Below are positions 33,672 to 41,551 of a stretch of DNA of 64,000 nucleotides, in pieces. This stretch comes from Streptomyces sp. S4.7. Lineage in GTDB: Bacteria; Actinomycetota; Actinomycetes; Streptomycetales; Streptomycetaceae. The notes beneath the pieces were generated by a model. That model was not told where the DNA came from, made no database searches, and saw nothing but the letters and a program-made list of their open reading frames with translations. Location: assembly GCF_010384365.1 (NCBI RefSeq), contig NZ_CP048397.1, positions 6,572,001 to 6,636,000 on the forward strand, given 5' to 3'. The position numbers and the translations under genes were made by a program. The first letter of the stretch is position 1, and every line of letters starts with the position of its first letter.

Positions 33672-34217
33672 ATGGCCGAATTCCTCACCGACATCCGGAC
33701 GATTCGCGAACGCGCGCGCAAGGAGATCGAGAAAGGACCGGTGACGGATGCCTACGGGGCGGATCTCGGCCGCGTCATCCAGGTCCTGAACGAGGCGCTC
33801 GCCACCGAGATCGTCTGCACCCTGCGCTACAAGCGGCACTACTACACGGCGACGGGACTGTACGCGGAGCCGGTCGCCGCGGAATTCCTGGAGCACGCGG
33901 GGGAGGAGCAGCAGCACGCCGACAGGCTGGCCGAGCGGATCGTACAGCTCGGTGGTGAGCCCGACTTCAACCCGGACACACTGACCAAGCGCTCGCACGC
34001 GGAGTACGACGCGAGCCTGGACCTGATCGAGATGATCAAGGAGGACCTGGTCGCCGAGCGGGTCGCCATCGCGGCCTACACGGAGATCGCGCAGTGGCTC
34101 GGGGACGGTGACCCCACCACGCGCCGTATCTTCGAGGATCTCCTCGCGCAGGAGGAGGAGCACGCGGACGACCTGCGCGGACTGCTGGAGCGACTGCCGG
34201 CCGGTGCCAAGTCCTGA
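33672..34217 (+). CDS. bacterioferritin/ferritin-like iron-binding protein
   Basis: This 181-residue protein starts at ATG 33672 and is a four-helix ferritin-like bundle. The diiron ligands are recognisable in order: LNEALATEIVCTLRYKRHYY (Glu), EFLEHAGEEQQHADRL (Glu, E-x-x-H), KEDLVAERVAIAAYTEI (Glu) and LAQEEEHADDLRG (E-x-x-H). Such proteins oxidise and store iron or protect against peroxide. It is longer than typical Bfr (about 158), and the haem-ligand Met of bacterioferritin is not evident at the usual position, so it may be haem-free. It is cytoplasmic and probably the last gene of the stress group before a strong terminator. Confidence 0.88.
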   Translation: MAEFLTDIRTIRERARKEIEKGPVTDAYGADLGRVIQVLNEALATEIVCTLRYKRHYYTATGLYAEPVAAEFLEHAGEEQQHADRLAERIVQLGGEPDFNPDTLTKRSHAEYDASLDLIEMIKEDLVAERVAIAAYTEIAQWLGDGDPTTRRIFEDLLAQEEEHADDLRGLLERLPAGAKS

Positions 34218-34242
34218 CCGGGGGTGCGCCGCCGGCAACGAC

Positions 34243-34290
34243 ACCGCCGCCGGCCGACGGGCACTCAAGTGCCCGTCGGCCGACGGCGGT
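34243..34290. terminator. strong bidirectional hairpin
   Basis: Two 22-base arms (34243-34264 and 34269-34290) pair with one mismatch around a TCAA tetraloop; the inner 14 pairs (CGGCCGACGGGCAC / GTGCCCGTCGGCCG) are perfect. It lies between the convergent ferritin-like and LAETG genes. Confidence 0.8.
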
Positions 34291-34354
34291 TCTGCGTCCG
34301 TCGGCGGTGGTTCGGCCTTCGGTCGGCAGTCGTCGGCGGTGGCCGCGCGGTGGG

Positions 34355-34975
34355 TCAGTTACCCACGGTGCGGCGCTTGCGCGCGGCCCACGTGATGCCC
34401 GCACCGGCGACGAGTATGACGGCCGCGGCGCCCGCGATCAGCGGGGTGGTGCTGGAGGAACCCGTCTCGGCGAGGTCGTCACCGGCGGGGCTCGGCTGCG
34501 ACGACGGCACGGCGGCGCCGGTCGTCTTGCTCGGCTCCGGCTCCGGCTTCGGCTCCTCCGCGGGCGGCGTGGGCTCGTCCGGAGGCGTCGTCGACGGCTC
34601 GGGCTCGGGCTCGGTGCCTTCGCAGACCGGCGCGGTCTTGGTGTCGTTGAGCGAACCGTCGTTGCCCGAACCGTCCACCACCACGAGGTGGAGCTTCAGT
34701 TCCTTCGTGTGCTCGGGCAGTTCGATCTTCTTGTGGAACTCGCCACCGAACTTCTCGGTGGGCAGCAGCTCCTTGCCGTCGACGGTCAGGGTCACCGTGT
34801 TCTCGGCGTCGGCGGTGTAGTTGACGAGATCGACGCTCACCTCCGAGCAGGTCACGGCCCAGGCCGGGGTGTGCGCCACCGCCGGGCCGGCGAAGAGGCC
34901 GACGCCGAGCGCACTCGCCGCCGCGACCGTCACGAGCGCCCCGGGGCGTCGCCACGATCTGTTGAATACAGTCAC
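34355..34975 (-). CDS. LAETG-motif sortase-dependent surface protein
   Basis: This 206-residue precursor starts at GTG 34975 behind GGAGG. Features in order: a signal peptide (basic RSWRRPG, hydrophobic core, cleavage near AVAHT); a beta-rich domain of about 100 residues with a likely Cys pair (CSEVSVDLVNYTADAENT...APVCEGT); a Pro/Glu wall-spanning stretch (EPEPEPSTTPPDEPTPPAEE); LAETG near residue 167; a hydrophobic helix; and a basic tail RKRRTVGN. LAxTG is the class E sortase signal of Streptomyces, so the protein should be anchored to peptidoglycan. Similar proteins appear in aerial growth and surface layers. It is divergent from the secreted dehydrogenase gene. Confidence 0.93.
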   Translation of the reverse strand: MTVFNRSWRRPGALVTVAAASALGVGLFAGPAVAHTPAWAVTCSEVSVDLVNYTADAENTVTLTVDGKELLPTEKFGGEFHKKIELPEHTKELKLHLVVVDGSGNDGSLNDTKTAPVCEGTEPEPEPSTTPPDEPTPPAEEPKPEPEPSKTTGAAVPSSQPSPAGDDLAETGSSSTTPLIAGAAAVILVAGAGITWAARKRRTVGN

Positions 34976-35247
34976 TGAAATCCTCCGCGGGAACTGCGCC
35001 GGCCGGGATGGCGGCGCGCGCGCACAGTACCGCCATTCGGGACCCACTTCGCACGCACCCCTGCCGACTTGACCGTCCCATGGGGCTGTTGTGCCCGAAA
35101 TCGATGCCCACGCCACTTTGCTCGCTCCCGGCCCCTTGCCGTGCCCTTGTCTCGTTTGTAACTTGGCGCAGATGCTTTGCGGGAAGCGCTTTCTGCGCGG
35201 TCCGGGATCATACGGACCGCGCCGTCCGAGCCGATGAGGTGAGCGGG

Positions 35248-36705
35248 ATGCCCAAGCCCGGAACAACAGGCAGAAGCCGACTGGCCATCGCGGCGGGGGT
35301 GTTGCTGATGGCGCTTTTCGTGCCACCGGCCGTGGCGCGGGAGGACGGGCCGATCGCCGATCCGCTGCCCGATCCGACGCTCTCCGAAATTGGCCTGGTT
35401 CTTGACGAGTTCTCGACCCTCCCCAAGTCCGAACCGGTACCACCGCCGACCGACGACCGGCTGAAGCGCTGGGCGCGGATCAACTTCGTCGGTGAAGTCC
35501 CGGACGGCTCGGGCCGGTTGTACGTGCCCGACCTCAACGGCAAGCTGCATCTGCTGGACGACGCGGGCACCCCCACCGAGTATCTGGACGTCGGCGCGGC
35601 CTTCGGTCCCGACTTCTGGTCCCACCAGGGACTCGGCAGCGGCTTCGGATTCGTCGCGTTCCACCCGGAGTTCGGGGACAACGGCAAGTTCTACACCGTC
35701 CACACCGAGGCCAGGGACGCGCTCAAGAAGCGTCCCGACCTGCCCTCCGGCGGAGTCACGGTCGTCCACAGCGTGGTCACGGAGTGGACGGCCGACGACC
35801 CGGCCGCCGCGACCTTCGACGGCTCGCGCCGCGAGGTGATGCGGCTCGGTTTCCAGAGCACGATCCACGACATCCAGGAGATCGACTTCAACCCCAACGC
35901 CGGGCCCGGCGACGAGGATTACGGGCTGCTCTACATCGCGGCCGGCGACGGCGGAGCGGGCTGGCGCAGTTCCGTACCGCAGGATCTTTACGTACCGCAG
36001 GGCAAGATCCTGCGCATCGACCCGAGCGGCCACAACGGCCCCGGCGGCAAGTACGGCATCCCGCCGTCCAACCCCTTCACGCACCGGCAGTACGTGCTCG
36101 GCGAGATCTACGCGTACGGCTTCCGCGACCCGCACCGCTTCAGCTGGGACTCGGCGGGCGACGGACAGCTGTTCGTCGGGAACATCGGGGAGCACCGCAT
36201 CGAGTCCGTCTACGACGTCAGGGCCGGTGACAACCTCGGCTGGAGCGACCGCGAGGGGCCCTTCGAGTACCGCAAGGAGGGCAACCCGACCTGCGGTGTC
36301 TACCAACTCCCCGACAACGACGAGCAGTACGGCTACACCTATCCGGTCGCGGCCTTCGACCACGTGCCGCCGCCGGCCACACCGTGCGCCGACAGCGGCA
36401 ACGCGCTGATCGGTGGCTTCGTCTACCGGGGCGCGGAGATCCCGCAGTTGCGGGGCAAGTACGTGTACGGCGAGGGCGTCGGCGGCCGGATCCTCTACTC
36501 CGAGGTGGCCGACATGCGCCGCGGCGGGCCGCTCGCCGAAGTGCACCAGTTCAAGGTCGTCGACGCGGCGGGCGCGACGACCTCCATGGCGGAACTGGCG
36601 GGGGACGACCGGGTCGACCTCCGGTTCGGCACGGACCGCGCGGGTGAGCTGTACGTGCTCGCCAAGGCCAACGGAAAGATCTGGAAGGTGACCGATGCGC
36701 GCTGA
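35248..36705 (+). CDS. secreted PQQ-type sugar/aldose dehydrogenase (GSDH beta-propeller)
   Basis: This 485-residue protein starts at ATG 35248 behind GAGGTGAG. A signal peptide (AIAAGVLLMALFVPPAVA-R) leads into a six-bladed soluble-glucose-dehydrogenase propeller: LYVPDLNGKLHLLD, GFGFVAFHPEF, LLYIAAGDGG, GKILRIDPSG, YGFRDPHRFSWD and LGWSDREGPFEYRK. GFRxPxRF and GxxGW are signatures of the PQQ-dependent GSDH family, also found in Hedgehog-interacting proteins. It should oxidise an aldose outside the membrane if PQQ is available. The next gene starts 11 bases before its stop, so the two exported proteins are probably made together. Confidence 0.9.
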   Translation: MPKPGTTGRSRLAIAAGVLLMALFVPPAVAREDGPIADPLPDPTLSEIGLVLDEFSTLPKSEPVPPPTDDRLKRWARINFVGEVPDGSGRLYVPDLNGKLHLLDDAGTPTEYLDVGAAFGPDFWSHQGLGSGFGFVAFHPEFGDNGKFYTVHTEARDALKKRPDLPSGGVTVVHSVVTEWTADDPAAATFDGSRREVMRLGFQSTIHDIQEIDFNPNAGPGDEDYGLLYIAAGDGGAGWRSSVPQDLYVPQGKILRIDPSGHNGPGGKYGIPPSNPFTHRQYVLGEIYAYGFRDPHRFSWDSAGDGQLFVGNIGEHRIESVYDVRAGDNLGWSDREGPFEYRKEGNPTCGVYQLPDNDEQYGYTYPVAAFDHVPPPATPCADSGNALIGGFVYRGAEIPQLRGKYVYGEGVGGRILYSEVADMRRGGPLAEVHQFKVVDAAGATTSMAELAGDDRVDLRFGTDRAGELYVLAKANGKIWKVTDAR

Positions 36706-37648
36706 CCCAGCGGGGCGCGGCAGGCTCGCCCTCGCCGTCGCCCTCACCACGACACTCCTGGTCACGGGGTTCGCCCCGGCGGACGCACCCGCCGGCCGGA
36801 GCACGGGCGGACCCGCACACGTGCCTCGCCCGGTCGCCGCGTACGACTTCGAGCACCCCGTCCCCGGTGACCCGGCCCGCGAGCGGGACCGGGGCCGGTC
36901 GGGCACCACACTGGAACTCGTCAACGGCGGCGCCCAGTCCCGGGTGAGGGACGACGAGCGGCCCGGCCGGGTCCTGCGCACGCGACAGGTCTCGCCGGAG
37001 ACCGCCGGGAGCGACGACTGGAAGGCGGGCGTGTACGGCCCGCAGGGGGTGCCGACCCTGCGCGCCTTCAGCGGCGCGCGGGAGACCACCGTCATGGGCT
37101 GGTTCAGGATGACCGCCGGCAATCCCGCGCCGAACTCCAACACCGCTGATCCGGGCGACCGTTACAACGCGATCGGCCTCGCCGGGATCCTCTCCGGCAC
37201 CTCGCAGGGCCACGATGTGCGCGCCCTGCTCGAACTCATCACGGTGGAAGGGGAGATGAAGGTCGTCGCGCTCGGCCGCCGGGTGGACAACGGGAGTTCG
37301 CAGACGTTTGCCGCCGACGCCGACTGGCGGGAGATCCTGCCGCCCGACACGTGGGTGTCACTCGCGGCGACGTTCGACTTCGACACCGGCACGATGGCGC
37401 TGTACCGCGACGGCCGCCCGCTGCCCGGCCGGCATGTCGTGGCCGGTGACCCCTGGGCGGTGGAGGGGGCACCGGAGCCCGACGCCGCGTCGCCCACCGA
37501 TCCGCGCGGAATCAAGATCGGCGGCAGTTATCCGCAGAACACCCAGGAGGGCAATCCCTGCGACTGCCGGATGGACGACCTGATGTTCTTCGACCGGGTG
37601 CTCACACCCGACGAGATCATGTCGCAGTACCGGCGCACGCGAGGATAA
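36695..37648 (+). CDS. secreted LamG/concanavalin-like protein
   Basis: This 317-residue protein starts at ATG 36695 with GGAAGGTG upstream, overlapping the dehydrogenase end by 11 bases. It has a signal peptide (LALAVALTTTLLVTGFAPADA) and then a jelly-roll LamG/Laminin_G_3-like domain: VAAYDFEHP, ETTVMGWFRM, WVSLAATFDFDTGTMALYRDGRPL and CDCRMDDLMFFDRVLTPDEI. Such domains bind carbohydrates or cover partner enzymes. Overlap with the PQQ-type dehydrogenase suggests a joint extracellular role, perhaps carbohydrate binding for that enzyme. The C-D-C pair could bind metal or form a disulfide. Confidence 0.85.
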   Translation: MRADPAGRGRLALAVALTTTLLVTGFAPADAPAGRSTGGPAHVPRPVAAYDFEHPVPGDPARERDRGRSGTTLELVNGGAQSRVRDDERPGRVLRTRQVSPETAGSDDWKAGVYGPQGVPTLRAFSGARETTVMGWFRMTAGNPAPNSNTADPGDRYNAIGLAGILSGTSQGHDVRALLELITVEGEMKVVALGRRVDNGSSQTFAADADWREILPPDTWVSLAATFDFDTGTMALYRDGRPLPGRHVVAGDPWAVEGAPEPDAASPTDPRGIKIGGSYPQNTQEGNPCDCRMDDLMFFDRVLTPDEIMSQYRRTRG

Positions 37649-37688
37649 TGGGACGGACGGGGCAGACAGCCACAGTTCGGAGTCGAAC

Positions 37689-39017
37689 GTGAGCCGTGCA
37701 AACCGTCCGCGTGTCGTTGTCGTGGGAGCCGGATTCGCCGGGTTCGAGGCCGCCCGTACGCTCTGCCGGAGCGTACGGGACAAGGCCGAGGTCGTCCTGC
37801 TCAACCCGACCGACTACTTCCTCTACCTCCCGCTCCTGCCGCAGGTGGCCGCCGGGATCCTGGAGCCCCGCCGGGTGACCGTCTCCCTGCCGGGGGCGCT
37901 GCCCCGGGTACGGGTCGTACTCGGCGAGGCGGACCACGTCGACCTGACGGAACGGGTCGTTCGGTACTCCGGCCCCGAGGGCGAGACCGGCGAGCTGACC
38001 TACGACCGGCTCGTCCTCGCCGTCGGCAGCGTCAACAAACTGCTGCCGGTCCCCGGCGTCGCCGAGTACGCCCACGGCTTCCGGGGCCTGCCCGAGGCCC
38101 TCTACCTGCGCGACCACGTCACCCGCCAGATAGAACTCGCCGCCGCCGACGACAGCGCCGTGAGCAGGGCGCGCACCACCTTCGTCGTGGTCGGCGCGGG
38201 CTACACCGGCACCGAGGTCGCCGCCCACGGCAAGCTCTACACCGACGCCCTGGTCCGCAAACAGCCCGGCCGCGAGCGGCGGCCCGCCCCACGCTGGCTG
38301 CTCGTCGACATCGCGCCCAGGATCCTGCCCGAACTGGACCACAGGCTCTCCGAGACCGCCCACCGCGTACTGCGCGGGCGGGGCGTGGACATCCGCACCG
38401 GCACGTCCGTCACGGAGGCCACACCGAGGGGTGTCCAGCTCGACGACGGGGAGTTCGTGGAGACACGGACCCTCGTCTGGTGCGTCGGCGTGCGGCCCGA
38501 CCCGCTGGTCAGCGAGGTCGGACTGCCCGTCGAACGCGGCAGGCTGCGGGTCGACCCGCGGCTGGGCGTCCCCGGTCACCCCGAGGTCTTCGCGTGCGGC
38601 GACGCCGCCGCCGTACCCGATCTGACCAGGCCGGGCCAGTGCACCCCGATGACCGCGCAGCACGCGTCCCGCCAGGGCAGGGTGGCGGGCCACAACGTGG
38701 CCGCGTCCCTCGGCCACGGGGAGACGCGCACGTACTCCCACCACGACCTCGGCTTCCTCGTCGATCTCGGCGGGGTCAAGGCCGCCGCCAACCCGCTCGG
38801 CGTGCCGCTCTCCGGCCCGCTCGCGGGAGCGGTCACCCGCGGCTACCATCTGGCGGCCATGCCGGGGAACCGGGTCCGCGTCGCGGCGGACTGGATACTG
38901 GACGCGGTACTGCCCCGGCAGGGCGTGCAACTCGGACTCGTACGCTCCTACACCGTGCCGCTCGACACCGCGTCCCCCGAACTGGCGAGGGTCCCCGGCG
39001 GACCTCGTAAGGAGTGA
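37689..39017 (+). CDS. NADH dehydrogenase-like FAD oxidoreductase (NDH-2 type)
   Basis: This 442-residue protein starts at GTG 37689 with GGAG upstream. It has two dinucleotide domains: FAD-binding RVVVVGAGFAGFEAARTL, with the Asp/Asn strand end LLNPTDYFLYLPLLPQVAAG, and NAD-binding FVVVGAGYTGTEVAA; the FAD-phosphate motif is VFACGDAAAVPD. NDH-2 enzymes pass electrons from NADH to menaquinone without pumping protons and sit on the inner face of the membrane by amphipathic C-terminal helices, here VAADWILDAVLP. It is followed after four bases by the pterin dehydratase gene. Confidence 0.9.
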   Translation: MSRANRPRVVVVGAGFAGFEAARTLCRSVRDKAEVVLLNPTDYFLYLPLLPQVAAGILEPRRVTVSLPGALPRVRVVLGEADHVDLTERVVRYSGPEGETGELTYDRLVLAVGSVNKLLPVPGVAEYAHGFRGLPEALYLRDHVTRQIELAAADDSAVSRARTTFVVVGAGYTGTEVAAHGKLYTDALVRKQPGRERRPAPRWLLVDIAPRILPELDHRLSETAHRVLRGRGVDIRTGTSVTEATPRGVQLDDGEFVETRTLVWCVGVRPDPLVSEVGLPVERGRLRVDPRLGVPGHPEVFACGDAAAVPDLTRPGQCTPMTAQHASRQGRVAGHNVAASLGHGETRTYSHHDLGFLVDLGGVKAAANPLGVPLSGPLAGAVTRGYHLAAMPGNRVRVAADWILDAVLPRQGVQLGLVRSYTVPLDTASPELARVPGGPRKE

Positions 39018-39021
39018 CCCC

Positions 39022-39324
39022 ATGGCGAAGGACTCCCTGACGTCCCAGGAGATCGAGGACCGGCTCAAGGCGCTGCCCGAGTGGTCCGTCGAGGACGGCA
39101 AGATCGCCCGGAGCTACCGGCTCGCCGACCACTTCGCGGCGGCGGCGATGGTCCTGCACGTCGCGCGGATCCAGGAGGAGCTGAACCACCACTCCGATCT
39201 CACCCTCGGCTACAACACCGTCGACCTGGCCGTGAACTCGCACGACGTCGGCGGGATCACGGACCGCGACTTCGACCTGGCCGCCCGGGTCGAGGAGATC
39301 GCGCCCACGCACGGCGCGAGCTGA
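39022..39324 (+). CDS. pterin-4a-carbinolamine dehydratase
   Basis: This 100-residue protein starts at ATG 39022 with AAGGAG 8 bases upstream, overlapping the end of the previous gene. The fold and active-site pattern EELNHHSDLTLGYNTVDLAV (E-x-x-x-H-H-x-x-x-x-x-x-Y) match PCD/DCoH enzymes, which dehydrate 4a-hydroxytetrahydrobiopterin or, in bacteria, assist aromatic hydroxylases or moco/folate metabolism. No aromatic hydroxylase gene is close. It is cytoplasmic and a full-length family member. Confidence 0.92.
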   Translation: MAKDSLTSQEIEDRLKALPEWSVEDGKIARSYRLADHFAAAAMVLHVARIQEELNHHSDLTLGYNTVDLAVNSHDVGGITDRDFDLAARVEEIAPTHGAS

Positions 39325-39339
39325 GACACGGTCTCCGGC

Positions 39340-39791
39340 CGTTCACAAGGCGCCTCTGATCTGGCCGGTACGGACGCACTCGCCGGACTTCTCGACGGAC
39401 CCCGGGCGCGAGGGGCCTTCCTGCCGCGCATGGTGATGGAACCGCCGTGGTCCGGACGGATCGAGGACCGCGCCCCGATCTGTCTGATGTGCGTCACACG
39501 CGGCGAGGCATGGCTCGTCCACGACTCGGGCACCGAGCCCGTCGTCCCGCGCCCCGGCGACATCCGGATCGTGCGGGGCCCGGAGGCGTACACCGTCACC
39601 GACGTCCCCGGCCGTACGCCGCACGCCCTGATCGGTCCCGGCGCCCGGCGGCACCTGCCACACCCTGCGCGGCGAACCGCTCGCCCAGTCCACGAAGCTC
39701 GGCGAGCGCGGCCTTCAAGCGGGTACGGGGCATCAGCCCGCAGGAACACCGCACGGGGAAACCGGAGTCGGCGACCGGGGGAAAGCCCTAG
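39340..39791 (+). pseudogene. decayed AraC-family regulator with internal deletion
   Basis: From 39358 one frame reads DLAGTDALAGLLDGPRARGA, then PPWSGRIEDRAPICL, RPGDIRIVRGPEAYTV and TPHALIGPG, the cupin-type N-terminal domain of Streptomyces AraC regulators. No start codon precedes it in frame. After about 39650 the similarity stops. In another frame, AAFKRVRGISPQEHR (about 39709-39753) matches the end of the AraC HTH region (AFKR-x-x-G-x-SP-x-x-YR). So the middle and most of the DNA-binding domain, perhaps 150 codons, are missing. The gene cannot make a working regulator. Confidence 0.75.
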
Positions 39792-39848
39792 GGGCGTTCG
39801 GGTGCCGCCCCGAGTGACGTGACATCGGGCCGCCGGGAACGTTCGAGC

Positions 39849-40619
39849 ATGAACCTGACGAACACCAAGCGCCCGGGTACCAGTGTGCTGTTCGCGGCGG
39901 CGCCCGCGCTCTTCCTCGGCGGCTGGCTGCTGATGCGGCCGATCGACGGCCGGTCCGAGCCGGGCGGCTGGTGGACGGCCGCCCACGCGGTGTGGCTGGC
40001 GGGGTTCGTCCTCTTCGCCGCGATGAGCCTGCGCTTCCGTGAGATCAGCGGGGCGCGGACCACGGGGCAGCGGATCGCGCTGGCCGCGAGCGTCGGGATC
40101 GTGCTGCTCAGCGCGCTGGCGAACATCGTCCAGCTCGCCATCGACCTCGTCGGCGGCTTCACCTCGGCGAACAGCGCCGAACTCAAGGACGCCTTCGCCG
40201 GGGTGAAGGACATTCCCGGCGCCGAGACGGTCGTCTACGGCATCGGTGCGCAGGTGATCTTCGTCGGCCTCGTCGTCTTCGCGGTCCTGGCCGCGGTGGT
40301 ACGGCGCGGTACGCCCGCGTCGGCCGCGCTGGTGACCGCCGGGACGGTGGTGATGGCGGTCGGCATGGGCTTCGGCCGCAACCACTGGAGCGTGCCCGCG
40401 GGCATGATCTGCCTCCTCGTGGGGCTGACGCTGCTCGGGCGTGAGCTGGATGGGCACGGGGGGAGCGTGGCGCGCGGGTCGCGCCTGTCCTCGGTCGCCG
40501 GACGGACCGCGAACGCGGCCTGTCCGGCGACCGAGGTCGGACCGGCCGCCGGACGGACCGCGAAGAACCACCGGGTCCGTCCGGCGGCTGAGGACAACGC
40601 GGGTGCTCAGCCGTCGTAG
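39849..40619 (+). CDS. four-TM membrane protein of unknown function with repeat-encoded tail
   Basis: This 256-residue protein is read from ATG 39849 (weak GGGAA upstream; GTG 39819 is possible). About five or six hydrophobic segments are seen: VLFAAAPALFLGGWLLM, AAHAVWLAGFVLFAAMSL, IALAASVGIVLLSALANIVQLA, IGAQVIFVGLVVFAVLAAVV, ALVTAGTVVMAVGMGF and VPAGMICLLVGLTLLGREL. No known family is recognised. The last about 45 residues (after DGHGG) are encoded by two back-to-back hairpin elements at 40489-40588, so the original C-terminus probably ended near 40460. It is convergent with the aldo/keto reductase gene, and the ends overlap by 13 bases. Confidence 0.7.
   Translation: MNLTNTKRPGTSVLFAAAPALFLGGWLLMRPIDGRSEPGGWWTAAHAVWLAGFVLFAAMSLRFREISGARTTGQRIALAASVGIVLLSALANIVQLAIDLVGGFTSANSAELKDAFAGVKDIPGAETVVYGIGAQVIFVGLVVFAVLAAVVRRGTPASAALVTAGTVVMAVGMGFGRNHWSVPAGMICLLVGLTLLGRELDGHGGSVARGSRLSSVAGRTANAACPATEVGPAAGRTAKNHRVRPAAEDNAGAQPS
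40489..40588. terminator. two tandem perfect hairpins at a convergent gene end
   Basis: The first stem pairs CCTCGGTCGCCGGAC (40489-40503) with its complement at 40522-40536; the loop contains a second small stem CCGCG/CGCGG. The second pairs GCCGCCGGACGGACC (40545-40559) with 40574-40588. Both arms of each are perfect over 15 bases. They share the CGCCGGACGG core with the repeats at 1342-1540 and 52239-52282 and should stop transcription from both sides. Confidence 0.75.
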
Positions 40620-41452
40620 GTGTCCGGGTCGAAGCCCAGGCGGGTGCCGGAGTCCAGCGCCGCGAGCGCCGCCAGGTCCTCCGCGTCCAGTTCGAAGCCG
40701 GACAGCTCGAAGTTCTCCTTGATCCGGGACGGCGTCACGGACTTCGGGATCACCACGTTGCCCAGCTGAAGGTGCCAGCGCAGCACGATCTGCGCCGCCG
40801 TCCGCCCGTGCTTGTGGGCGATCGCCAGCACCGTGGGGACTTCGAGCAGTCCCTTGCCGGAGCCGAGCGGCGACCACGCTTCCGTCACGATGCCGTGTTC
40901 CGCGTTGACCGCGCGGACCTCGTCCTGCTGGAACAGCGGGTGCAGCTCAACCTGGTTGACCGCGGGTACCACCGACGTCTCGTCCAGCAGCCGCCGCAGG
41001 TGCGCGGGCTGGAAGTTGGACACACCGATCGCCCTGGCCCGGCCGGTCGCGGCGATCTCCTCGAACGCGCGCCAGATCGTGAGGTAGTCGTCGCGCACGG
41101 CGCGCGGCCAGTGGATCAGATACAGGTCGACATGGTCGAGACCGAGCTTCGACAGGGACGTGTCGAACGCGCGCAGGACACCGTCCCGCGTCCAGGTCTC
41201 CTGCTTGCCGTTCCACAACTTGGTGGTGACGAAGAGGTCTTCGCGGGCGATCCCGCAGGCGCCGATCGCCTTGCCCGTGCCCTCTTCGTTCCCGTAGATC
41301 GCCGCTGTGTCGATGCTGCGGTAGCCGGCCTCCAGGGCCGTACCGACCGACCGTGTCGCCTCGTCGTCGGGGACCTGCCAGACACCGAACCCCAGTTGGG
41401 GCATTTCGACGCCGTTGTTGAGGGTGAGGGTGAGGGTGGGGACCTTACTCAC
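40607..41452 (-). CDS. aldo/keto reductase (AKR family)
   Basis: This 281-residue protein starts at GTG 41452 with AAGGAT upstream; a longer frame to 41548 lacks a ribosome site. The catalytic tetrad is visible: Asp and Tyr in DTAAIYGNEEG, Lys in FVTTKLWN and His in LYLIHWP. IGVSNFQPAHL and VIPKSVTPSRIKEN (NADPH 2'-phosphate contact, K-S/T-x-x-x-x-R) complete the AKR signature. It is closest to the 2,5-diketo-D-gluconate-reductase-like AKR5 group. The enzyme reduces a carbonyl with NADPH in the cytoplasm; its substrate is unknown. It is 99 bases downstream of the acyl-CoA ligase on the same strand. Confidence 0.93.
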   Translation of the reverse strand: MSKVPTLTLTLNNGVEMPQLGFGVWQVPDDEATRSVGTALEAGYRSIDTAAIYGNEEGTGKAIGACGIAREDLFVTTKLWNGKQETWTRDGVLRAFDTSLSKLGLDHVDLYLIHWPRAVRDDYLTIWRAFEEIAATGRARAIGVSNFQPAHLRRLLDETSVVPAVNQVELHPLFQQDEVRAVNAEHGIVTEAWSPLGSGKGLLEVPTVLAIAHKHGRTAAQIVLRWHLQLGNVVIPKSVTPSRIKENFELSGFELDAEDLAALAALDSGTRLGFDPDTYDG

Positions 41453-41551
41453 GTGCGGTCGATCCTTACGTCGTCGGTTGCTTCTCAGGGGCCCCAACGA
41501 ACAGGGGCGCGCCCGCATTCCCGCGTTCCCACTCGTCGGCCGTTCCACTCG

